A stretch of 64,000 nt of DNA from UKL13-2 sp038321965 (GTDB taxonomy: Bacteria; Pseudomonadota; Gammaproteobacteria; Burkholderiales; Usitatibacteraceae). Below the pieces are notes generated by a model. It saw only the letters and a list, made by a program, of their open reading frames with translations. It did not search any database and was not told the DNA's origin. Position 1 is the first letter of the stretch, and each line of letters begins with the position of its first letter. Shown here in pieces: positions 42,042-49,627 of the stretch. A program made the translations under genes and the position numbers. The stretch is from positions 62,001 through 126,000 of the forward strand of contig JBBQFL010000003.1 of assembly GCA_038321965.1 (NCBI GenBank), read 5' to 3'.

Positions 42042-44218
42042 GTACCGCGACATTACTCGTTGAGTTGTTTACTGAAGAGTTGCCGCCGAAGGCTCTGAAG
42101 AAATTAGGCGACGCCTTTGCGTCAACCATCCAGCAAGGCTTGTCAAAGCGCGGCTTGCTGGAGGCAGGTGCCAGCGCCGTCATGTTTGCCACGCCGCGCC
42201 GCCTTGCCACACAGATTACAAATGTGCTGCACGATGGTGCCGACGAAGCATTTACCGAAAAACTCATGCCCGTGAGTGTCGGTTTGGACAAAGACGGCAA
42301 TGCGACACCGGCCTTGCAGAAGAAACTCTCTGCTAAATCACTCGGACACCTGCTGCCCAAGGATTTGCTGCGCGAAAGTGACGGCAAAGTCGATCAATTG
42401 ATTTATCGCGGTGTCGCCAAAGGTCAATCGCTGCAAGTGGCATTGCAGAGTGCGCTCGCAGAGGCTATCGCTACTTTGCCCGTACCAAAAATGATGAGCT
42501 ATCAACTTGCCGATGGCGTGACGACCGTTCAATTCGTGCGGCCCGTGCATGGCTTGGTGACATTGCATGGCGCTGACGTGATTGACGTGCACGTCCTTGG
42601 CCTCAAGGCTGGCCGCATGACCCACGGTCACCGCTTTCAAGGTGCGGCTGATATCGAACTAAAGCACGCAGACGAATACGAAACGCGTCTGGAGACAGAG
42701 GGCGGGGTCATCGCCAGCTTTGAGAAGCGCCGCCACGAGATTGAACGCCTGTTGTTCATACATGCCGAGCAAGGCGGAGACACGCTGGGCGAGCGCGACG
42801 AATATGTTGCCTTGCTGGACGAAGTAACCGCGCTTGTTGAAATGCCGACGGTATACGCAGGCAAGTTTGAAGCCGAGTTTCTCGAAGTGCCAGCGGAGTG
42901 TCTGGTGCTGACGATGAAGCTTAATCAGAAATATTTTCCGCTTTATCTTTCGGAAGGCGGGCTCTCCAGCCGCTTCTTGATCGTCAGCAATATGCGGCTC
43001 GACAATCCGCACAACATCATCGAAGGCAATCAGCGCGTGGTGCGGCCGAGGCTGTCCGATGCGCGATTCTTTTTCGAGACCGACAAGAAGACGAAGCTGG
43101 TAGACCGGATTCCAAAACTGTCATCGGTCGTTTATCACAACAAGCTGGGATCACAGGGTGAACGCATCATAAGGTTAGGCAAAATCGCAGAGGCGATTGC
43201 CCGCTTGGTGAGCAACGAGCCCGCACTTGCAACTTCTGCTGCGCAAGCAGCGCGGCTGGCGAAAGCCGATTTAGTGACGGAGATGGTCGGTGAGTTTCCC
43301 GAGCTGCAAGGTACGATGGGTAAGTACTATGCAATTCACGAGGGCATTGCATCCGATGTCGCCGAGGCCATCGAGGATCACTATAAACCTCGCTTCTCAG
43401 GTGACACGCTGCCGAGAAATGACGTCGGAGTGGTCGTTGCGCTCGCAGACAAATTGGAAACGATTGTTGGTATGTTCGGCATAGGACAATTTCCGACCGG
43501 TGATAAAGATCCATTTGCGTTGCGTCGCCACGCGATTGGCGTAATCCGTATTTTGGTGGAACGGATTTTACAAATTGGCCTTGCCGAGCTCTTGTCGGCA
43601 GTGCTTGATGCGTTCGGCGATGTGTTTTTTTCGCGTGGCGTGTTGCCCACCGTGAAACCCAAGAATTCGGCGGATTCAGCTTCTGGATATGCTATTTCAG
43701 ATGAGACGGCCGAGAAAGTAACGGCGTTCATATTCGAGCGATTTGCAGGACTGCTACGCGAGCAAGATTACACCTCGCTTGAGGTAGAGGCAGTTTTGTC
43801 AATTAATCCAAATCGACTTTGCGAGGTTGCCAATCGGTTGAATGCGGTTCGCGCCTTCACGTTACTGCAAGAATCTAAATCACTTTCATCCGCCAACAAA
43901 CGCATCGGCAACATCCTGAAAAAATCCGAACAGCAGTTTACCAACGCAGACCCCAGCCTGTTTGTCGAGCCCGCTGAGCGCAGTCTGTACGTAGCATTGC
44001 AAGCTGCCAAACCAGTATTCGACAAACACTTCGCGGCGGGCGATTACACGAGTGCCCTGAAGTCACTCGCGCCTCTGAAAACACCGGTAGACGCCTTCTT
44101 CAACGGCGTCATGGTCAACGCCGAAGACCCAAAGTTGCGCGCCAATCGCCTTGCACTCCTCGCCGATTTGCACAGCCTGATGAACAGAGTCGCCGACCTG
44201 TCCAAATTGGCCGCATGA
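42038..44218 (+). CDS. glyS: Glycyl-tRNA synthetase, beta subunit
   Basis: This 726-residue tRNA-binding subunit begins with TLLVELFTEELPPKALKKLG. An HD-like region and a C-terminal DALR-type anticodon-binding domain (about 620-720) follow. The length fits the usual 690-720, with a short extra segment near residue 545 (TVKPKNSADSASG). It is translationally coupled to glyQ. Confidence 0.98.
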   Translation: MSTATLLVELFTEELPPKALKKLGDAFASTIQQGLSKRGLLEAGASAVMFATPRRLATQITNVLHDGADEAFTEKLMPVSVGLDKDGNATPALQKKLSAKSLGHLLPKDLLRESDGKVDQLIYRGVAKGQSLQVALQSALAEAIATLPVPKMMSYQLADGVTTVQFVRPVHGLVTLHGADVIDVHVLGLKAGRMTHGHRFQGAADIELKHADEYETRLETEGGVIASFEKRRHEIERLLFIHAEQGGDTLGERDEYVALLDEVTALVEMPTVYAGKFEAEFLEVPAECLVLTMKLNQKYFPLYLSEGGLSSRFLIVSNMRLDNPHNIIEGNQRVVRPRLSDARFFFETDKKTKLVDRIPKLSSVVYHNKLGSQGERIIRLGKIAEAIARLVSNEPALATSAAQAARLAKADLVTEMVGEFPELQGTMGKYYAIHEGIASDVAEAIEDHYKPRFSGDTLPRNDVGVVVALADKLETIVGMFGIGQFPTGDKDPFALRRHAIGVIRILVERILQIGLAELLSAVLDAFGDVFFSRGVLPTVKPKNSADSASGYAISDETAEKVTAFIFERFAGLLREQDYTSLEVEAVLSINPNRLCEVANRLNAVRAFTLLQESKSLSSANKRIGNILKKSEQQFTNADPSLFVEPAERSLYVALQAAKPVFDKHFAAGDYTSALKSLAPLKTPVDAFFNGVMVNAEDPKLRANRLALLADLHSLMNRVADLSKLAA

Positions 44219-44327
44219 CGAAAAGAGTCAGCGCGATACTCTGGATATTCCACCCAAATTATTCGCCTTGCCCGGAACCGATTTTGACAGACTGCGCGGC
44301 TGGTTTTCATCACGTAGAATCCGACTC

Positions 44328-44897
44328 ATGACAACTCCACTCAAGCTCGTTATTCTCGATCGCGACGGCGTGATCAATCTTGACAGCGACCAGTTCATCA
44401 AGTCGCCGCGCGAATGGAAGCCGATCAATGGCGCCGTGGAAGCCATTGCCCGCCTGAACCAGAATGGCTACCGGGTGGTAGTCGCCACCAATCAATCCGG
44501 TATCGGTCGAGGGTTGTTTGACATGGCAACCTTCAATGCGATTAACGACAAAATGATGGAACTGGTGTTCCGGCAAGGCGGCCGAATCGACGCGATCTTT
44601 TTTTGTCCTTGCACGGCTGAGCAGCAATGTCACTGCCGGAAACCGGATACCGGTATGTTCGAAGATATCGCGGTACGCTTTCATGTTGGCCTTACTGGCG
44701 TACCCGCCATCGGGGACTCACTGCGCGATCTGGAAGCTGCCGCCAAGGTGGGTTGTGCACCGATTCTGGTGCTGACCGGAAAGGGCAAAAAGACCAAGGA
44801 AAAGGGCGGACTGCCGCGCGGCACCAAAACCTATGCCGATTTGGCGGAGGCTGTGAGCGTTCTGGTCGCAGATCCTGCGCGCGCGTCGGCCTGGTAA
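44328..44897 (+). CDS. gmhB: D-glycero-beta-D-manno-heptose-1,7-bisphosphate 7-phosphatase
   Basis: This 189-residue HAD phosphatase acts in ADP-heptose synthesis for lipopolysaccharide. The nucleophile and acid are Asp11 and Asp13 (VILDRDGVIN). ATNQSGIGRG is motif II, and GDSLRDLEAA is motif IV. The zinc site reads Cys93, Cys95, Cys101 and Cys103 (FFCPCTAEQQCHCRKP). The second ligand is His in the forms I know, so this would be a four-Cys site. ATG 44328 is used, since the 20-codon upstream extension is not conserved. plsC starts nine bases after it. Confidence 0.93.
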   Translation: MTTPLKLVILDRDGVINLDSDQFIKSPREWKPINGAVEAIARLNQNGYRVVVATNQSGIGRGLFDMATFNAINDKMMELVFRQGGRIDAIFFCPCTAEQQCHCRKPDTGMFEDIAVRFHVGLTGVPAIGDSLRDLEAAAKVGCAPILVLTGKGKKTKEKGGLPRGTKTYADLAEAVSVLVADPARASAW

Positions 44898-44906
44898 ACG
44901 CGCGAT

Positions 44907-45623
44907 ATGATTTTCCTTCGTTCATTGCTTTTCTTCTTCGCTGCAATCGTAACCACGGTCGCCTACGGGATCTTCGTCGTGCCGTTCGTGTTCATTCATT
45001 ACAACACGGGGTACGACCTTGCCAAGGCGTGGGGCCGAGCCGTGCTCTGGCTGGTGAAAGTGATTTGCGGCATCGACTATCAGGTGCAAGGTCGCGAAAA
45101 CATGCCGTCCCATCCCTGTGTATCGATGGCCAAACACCAGTCGGCGTGGGAAACGGTTTTCATCCTTACCTTGCTGCCGCGCGCGGTGTGGATCATCAAG
45201 CGAGAACTGGTGTGGGTGCCGGTCATTGGCTGGGTCCTGTATGGGATGCAGTCGATTGCCATAAATCGCAAAAGTGGCAAACGCGCTGTCGATCAGATTG
45301 AGGAGCAGGGACGCGATCGAATCGGTCGGGGCCTCTGGGTGTCCATTTTTCCGGAGGGTACGCGCATCGCGCCAGGCAAGCGCGGGCGGTATGGCATCGG
45401 TGGCGCCTGGCTTGCGGCCAAGACTGGCACGCCGGTATTACCGATTGCGCATAATGCAGGAGAATGCTGGCGGCGCAATGCATTCCTCAAGTATCCGGGC
45501 AAGATAACGGTCAGCATTGGCCCGCCGATTGTTACTGTGGGCCGCGAGCCCGCGGAGGTTATCGCCGACGTTGAGAATTGGATTGAAGGCGAGATGCTCA
45601 ATCTGCCGCCGGTTAACGGCTAA
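44907..45623 (+). CDS. plsC: 1-acyl-sn-glycerol-3-phosphate acyltransferase
   Basis: This 238-residue membrane-bound enzyme makes phosphatidic acid. One N-terminal membrane helix (about 5-30) precedes the acyltransferase domain. The catalytic motif reads AKHQSAWET, with Glu in place of the usual Asp of HX4D. As I recall this is common in betaproteobacterial PlsC. The phosphate-binding motif is FPEGTRIAPG. It follows gmhB closely and precedes the YgjP-like gene. Confidence 0.93.
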   Translation: MIFLRSLLFFFAAIVTTVAYGIFVVPFVFIHYNTGYDLAKAWGRAVLWLVKVICGIDYQVQGRENMPSHPCVSMAKHQSAWETVFILTLLPRAVWIIKRELVWVPVIGWVLYGMQSIAINRKSGKRAVDQIEEQGRDRIGRGLWVSIFPEGTRIAPGKRGRYGIGGAWLAAKTGTPVLPIAHNAGECWRRNAFLKYPGKITVSIGPPIVTVGREPAEVIADVENWIEGEMLNLPPVNG

Positions 45624-45657
45624 GACCTTAGCGCATGCTTAATCTGTTGGAACTTGC

Positions 45658-46425
45658 ATGTTTTTCAAGCTGAAAAAAACATCGCCGGCTGGCGTGCTCG
45701 AGGAAGATTCCGAGTGCAGCATTGCATTGCAGGGTCATCGTGTTGACTACAAACTGGTGAGGCGGCGCGGACGACGCGGTGTTGGTCTCAAGGTCGACGG
45801 CACGGGAATGACAGTGGCCGCTTCGCTGTCAACGCCACTGTCTGCAGTGGATGAAATGATCGGCAAGAACGCAGCCTGGGTGTTGAAGAAGCTCGGGGAA
45901 TGGTCGCATCGGCGGATCGTGCCGCAAAACTGGCAGACCGGCGATACCGTGTCGTTCATGGGTGAAGACTTGATCCTGATGCTCGATATTGCCGCAGATT
46001 CCACGAGGAAGAAGCCATTGGTCGAGCCACTAATGGGCCGTCTGTTTGTGCGCGGTCGGTCTGCTGAACCGGCACTGATCGAAAAGGCGGTAATTGATTG
46101 GTATCGCAAGCGAGCGTTGCCGCAATTTGCGCAACGCGCATTTTTCTACGCCAAACTCCATGGCCTGATACCACCCAGGGTGTTTCTGTCGAGCGCAAAC
46201 GGCCGCTGGGGAAGTTGCAATTCACGGCGAGAGGTTCGCTTTTCGTGGCGGCTCATCAAGGCGCGGCCCGCTCTTATTGACTATGTCGTTTGCCATGAGC
46301 TGGCGCACCTCCGGCACATGAATCACTCGACAGCGTTCTGGCAGGAAGTCGAGCGCATGTGCCCTGATTATCGCGCCTTGAAAATCGAACTCGACGCAAA
46401 CGACCACCGGTTTCGCGCGTTTTAG
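45658..46425 (+). CDS. YgjP-like metal-dependent hydrolase (DUF45)
   Basis: This 255-residue protein has the zinc motif CHELAHLRHMNHSTAFW (HExxH then a third His), typical of the DUF45/YgjP/SprT-like family. RRGRRGVGLKVDGTGMTV is the usual N-terminal beta-hairpin, and SANGRWGSCNSRREVRFSWRL precedes the metal site. E. coli YgjP is a predicted UTP-pyrophosphatase/metalloprotease-like protein whose role is not settled. It is the last gene of the glyQ-plsC cluster. Confidence 0.9.
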   Translation: MFFKLKKTSPAGVLEEDSECSIALQGHRVDYKLVRRRGRRGVGLKVDGTGMTVAASLSTPLSAVDEMIGKNAAWVLKKLGEWSHRRIVPQNWQTGDTVSFMGEDLILMLDIAADSTRKKPLVEPLMGRLFVRGRSAEPALIEKAVIDWYRKRALPQFAQRAFFYAKLHGLIPPRVFLSSANGRWGSCNSRREVRFSWRLIKARPALIDYVVCHELAHLRHMNHSTAFWQEVERMCPDYRALKIELDANDHRFRAF

Positions 46426-46503
46426 CGCTTTCGCTATTTGGGAAGGGGCGAACGGATTGTCTGTATCATCAATTTGTCCACACCGCGTGTAGAGGAAATA
46501 TTC

Positions 46504-46716
46504 ATGGTCATCTGTCCTGTTGCAATCGCAGTCGGCTGTAAGAAGTGCCCGATCTTCAAGATTTGTCCAGCGACCAGAATCATTGGTGATCAAAAGCCGG
46601 GGGAAGTGGAAAAGCAGGCCAATCCCGCGCCAAGCACCGCCAAGCGGCAGTCAAAGGCCAGCAAGCCTGCAAGGGCTGCAAAGGCTGCGAAGACTGCGAA
46701 GGCAAAGAAAAGGTAG
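46504..46716 (+). CDS. Small Cys-motif protein with Lys/Ala-rich tail
   Basis: This 70-residue protein has four Cys residues near the N-terminus (MVICPVAIAVGCKKCPIFKI then CP; Cys4, 12, 15, 21). The C-terminal half is almost only Ala, Lys, Ser and Pro, like histone H1-type tails. AGAGGAAA lies before the ATG, supporting this start. Cys4-Cys12-Cys15-Cys21 could bind zinc or an Fe-S cluster, and the basic tail could bind nucleic acid; both are inference. It resembles short hypothetical proteins of betaproteobacteria that I have seen near lpxC, without known function. Confidence 0.65.
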   Translation: MVICPVAIAVGCKKCPIFKICPATRIIGDQKPGEVEKQANPAPSTAKRQSKASKPARAAKAAKTAKAKKR

Positions 46717-46815
46717 CATCATTTCCCGGGCTGCATCGCGGGCAGGACATGCACGCGACTTGCAAATGCTAAAATCGACGCCATTTCTTAGCTTCCCCGG
46801 CAAACATTTTTTGTC

Positions 46816-47736
46816 ATGATCAAGCAGCGTACTCTCAAGAACAAAATTCGTGCGACGGGCGTTGGCGTTCACTTGGGCAATCGGGTCGAGATGCTCATTC
46901 GTCCTGCCGCACCGGATACGGGCATCGTATTTTGTCGAACCGATTTGCCTGGGTGCCCGATGGTGCGAGCTCACGCGCTGAACGTGAATGACACTCGCAT
47001 GTCTACTCGGATCGAGAATCCGCAGTCGGGTGCCAAAGTCGCGACAGTTGAACATTTGATGTCCGCATTTGCAGGGCTCGGGATTGACAACGCGTACGTG
47101 GATTTGTCGGCCGAAGAGGTGCCCATCATGGACGGCAGCGCTGGGCCATTCGTTTTCCTGTTGCAATCGGCAGGCATCGAAGAGCAGGGCAAAACCAAGC
47201 GTTACATTCGCGTAAAGAAGCCGCTGGAGCTTAAGGAAAAGGACCGCTACGTTTCGCTTACGCCCTTCAACGGTTTCAAGCTCAAATTCACGATCGAATT
47301 TGACCATCCCGTATTCAAGAAAGCCGCGTCCGACGTGGAGATCGACTTCGCCGATGTGTCGTTTGCGAAGGAAGTGGCGCGCGCGCGAACGTTCGGGTTT
47401 ACTCACGATGTCGAGATGTTGCGCGAAATGGGTCTGGGACGTGGTGGCTCGCTGGACAACGCCATCGTGATCGATGATTTTCGCGTGCTGAACAGCGAGG
47501 GTCTGCGCTTTGACGATGAGTTCGTCAAACACAAGGCGCTGGATGCGGTCGGCGATTTGTACATGCTGGGCCACCCGTTGATCGGTGCTTTTCACGGGAT
47601 CAAGTCCGGTCACGCCATGAACAACCAATTGGTGCGTGCTCTGCTAGCCGACGAAACCTCGTTCGAATTTGTGACGTTCGACAAGCGCGATCAGTTGCCG
47701 GCAGCTTTCGGCAATATGGCGCTCGCTGCTGCCTGA
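46816..47736 (+). CDS. lpxC: UDP-3-O-acyl-N-acetylglucosamine deacetylase
   Basis: This 306-residue zinc amidase catalyses the committed step of lipid A synthesis. Zinc ligands and catalytic residues are seen as VEHLMSAFAGLG (first His), KHKALDAVGDLYMLGHPL (second His and Asp) and AFHGIKSGH (catalytic His). KNKIRATGVGVHLG is the usual N-terminus. A small membrane-protein gene follows after 19 bases, then dciA on the other strand, the M23 gene and secA, the order also known in Pseudomonas. Confidence 0.98.
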   Translation: MIKQRTLKNKIRATGVGVHLGNRVEMLIRPAAPDTGIVFCRTDLPGCPMVRAHALNVNDTRMSTRIENPQSGAKVATVEHLMSAFAGLGIDNAYVDLSAEEVPIMDGSAGPFVFLLQSAGIEEQGKTKRYIRVKKPLELKEKDRYVSLTPFNGFKLKFTIEFDHPVFKKAASDVEIDFADVSFAKEVARARTFGFTHDVEMLREMGLGRGGSLDNAIVIDDFRVLNSEGLRFDDEFVKHKALDAVGDLYMLGHPLIGAFHGIKSGHAMNNQLVRALLADETSFEFVTFDKRDQLPAAFGNMALAAA

Positions 47737-47755
47737 TTTTCGCGGGATTGAGGCA

Positions 47756-47941
47756 ATGCTCATCGGCTTGAGGCTATTATTGATGGTCGCCGTCATCGCT
47801 GCCTCGGCTGCTTTTTTGGGCTTTTTGTTTACGCGAAACCCGCGATTTCTGCGGTTCACCAAAAACATCATCACGGTGACGTTATTGTTTGCGGCGGCGA
47901 TTGCGGTTATCTATGTCGCCGAACGCGTCTTGTTTCTTTGA
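47756..47941 (+). CDS. Small two-helix membrane protein
   Basis: This 61-residue protein has two hydrophobic helices (about 2-26 and 39-58) separated by a basic loop TRNPRFLRFTKN. It starts 19 bases after lpxC on the same strand and ends seven bases before the convergent dciA-like gene. No family was recognised. The compact composition and tight spacing make it likely to be real. Confidence 0.6.
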   Translation: MLIGLRLLLMVAVIAASAAFLGFLFTRNPRFLRFTKNIITVTLLFAAAIAVIYVAERVLFL

Positions 47942-47948
47942 CACGTTG

Positions 47949-48473
47949 CTAGCGAGTTTTTTGTTTGTTAGTTAGTGCACGCTGACGCTTGTTTGCAATG
48001 TTCTGAATCGCCGTCTTTAACGGAGAATCTTCCAAAGATTCAGCCAGTTCGACCAGCTTTTCAACGGGCAACGGCTCTCGCGGCGCCGTAGATTTATGGG
48101 TTTTTTCGGCGACGAAAAACTCGGGTTGCACGATCACAGAAATTCCAGTAACCTCTTGATCTTGCGTTTTATTTTCGCTAATCGTTTCACGAAATCTCTC
48201 TAGCAGTCGCGGCAACATTTGTTTCAGTTTTGCCGCCACGGCCCCATTGGCCGTCGCAATAATAATCGTTGATCCCTCTACGGTAGCAATGCGGCATGAT
48301 TCACTCAGGCCGGACGGTAGAGCGTCGACAAATGTTTTTTGAAGCTTGGAAAGTTGGCGTAGCCGCCGGTGAAAGGGCAACAGCGTCTCATTTTCGCGCA
48401 GCAGGGCACGAATCGGCTTAGCGCCGGGTTGCGATTTCAGATTCGCGGGTGTCGTGGGCGCCATGGCAGGCAT
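47949..48473 (-). CDS. dciA: DciA-like (DUF721) protein
   Basis: This 174-residue protein has the DUF721 pattern: an N-terminal region LRENETLLPFHRRLRQLSKLQ, then SCRIATVEGSTIIIATANGAVAAKLKQMLPRLL, a KH-like RNA/DNA-binding fold. Family members include DciA, which loads the replicative helicase DnaB in bacteria lacking DnaC. Position between lpxC and an M23-secA pair matches the dciA locus of Pseudomonas. The start may be ATG 48473 or 48464. It is divergent from the M23 gene by 23 bases. Confidence 0.78.
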   Translation of the reverse strand: MPAMAPTTPANLKSQPGAKPIRALLRENETLLPFHRRLRQLSKLQKTFVDALPSGLSESCRIATVEGSTIIIATANGAVAAKLKQMLPRLLERFRETISENKTQDQEVTGISVIVQPEFFVAEKTHKSTAPREPLPVEKLVELAESLEDSPLKTAIQNIANKRQRALTNKQKTR

Positions 48474-48496
48474 CTCAGGTTAGGCAGGAGTATCGG

Positions 48497-49459
48497 ATGA
48501 ATATAATTCTTGTATCGGACAGTTTGGCCAAAAGCCGCATTGTTACGATCTCGCAGTCGCAGATTATCATGGCAGTGTGCGGATTCATCAGTGCGGGCTT
48601 CGTGTTTGCACTGGGTACCTACTGGGTGACGATGAAATATGCGGTCGACATTAAAAACCCGTTCATCCAGAGCCTTATCTCCACCCTCACGCTACAAAAA
48701 ACCCAACAAGCCGAAAAGGAAATGCGCGAGCAACTCAATTCGCTTGCGGTCAAACTCGGTGAGTTGCAGGCGCGACTGATGCGTCTGGACGCTTTTGGCG
48801 AGCGTCTTGGCAAAGCCGCCGGCATCAAGCCCGAAGAATTCCGCTTTTCGGAAACGCCTGGTCGCGGTGGGCCAATACCATCCGACTCCATGTCTGAAGA
48901 AATTTCGTTCAAAGACTTCCAGACCAAGCTCAGTGAAATTTCCCGTTCGCTCGATGATCGCGGCGACAAGCTTGGTATGTTCGACTCGGTCTTGATGGCC
49001 GGCCGGTTGGCGGCAAAGGCAATTCCAACGACTCTGCCAGTCGTCACCGGTTATTACTCTTCCAATTTCGGTTACCGGATAGACCCGTTCAACGGGCGCC
49101 AGGCATTTCATACCGGTGTCGATTTTATCGCGGCACCTGGTTCCGCTGTGGTGGCGGCAGCTGGCGGCGTCGTGTCAGCAGCTGAAGAACATCCCGAATA
49201 CGGCAAGATGATCGATGTCGACCACGACAACGGCCTGACCACTCGCTACGCCCACCTATCAAAAATGATGGTCAAGATCGGCGATGTTGTGCTGAAGGGC
49301 CAACGAGTTGGCGATCTAGGGCAGTCCGGCCGCGCCACCGGCCCGCATCTGCATTTTGAAGTCCGCGAGCACAGCGTTCCGCTCAACCCCAACCGCTTCC
49401 TATCCTTCGCCAAAGCGCAGGAACCGGCGGTTGCGACCAAATCCGCCCGCGCCCCGTAA
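48497..49459 (+). CDS. M23-family murein endopeptidase
   Basis: This 320-residue protein has one N-terminal membrane anchor (about 22-45), a coiled coil (about 70-110) and a C-terminal LytM domain. Zinc ligands are His and Asp in AFHTGVDFIAAPG and His in GPHLHFEV. GGTTRYAHL-like YAHLSKM is the second motif. All expected ligands are present, so it is probably an active DD-endopeptidase rather than an EnvC-type activator. GGCAGGAG before ATG 48497 fixes the start. Confidence 0.92.
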   Translation: MNIILVSDSLAKSRIVTISQSQIIMAVCGFISAGFVFALGTYWVTMKYAVDIKNPFIQSLISTLTLQKTQQAEKEMREQLNSLAVKLGELQARLMRLDAFGERLGKAAGIKPEEFRFSETPGRGGPIPSDSMSEEISFKDFQTKLSEISRSLDDRGDKLGMFDSVLMAGRLAAKAIPTTLPVVTGYYSSNFGYRIDPFNGRQAFHTGVDFIAAPGSAVVAAAGGVVSAAEEHPEYGKMIDVDHDNGLTTRYAHLSKMMVKIGDVVLKGQRVGDLGQSGRATGPHLHFEVREHSVPLNPNRFLSFAKAQEPAVATKSARAP

Positions 49460-49627
49460 TTTTCCCCTCCCGGCCACATCGCAATTACCTTCCTAATGAA
49501 GGCGATTGTGATCGCAGTGACTCGCCCCCATCTTGCAGGTCAACAACGCAGGATGAGAGTCACAAAAATTCCCGTTTTTGCCTGAACCAACCCCTGCCAT
49601 CGCGCAGCGCAAACCAGAAAGCCTTAC

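Noticed and set aside
49460..49627. SecM-like regulatory peptide upstream of secA
   Set aside because: No open frame with an export signal and stalling motif was found in the gap.
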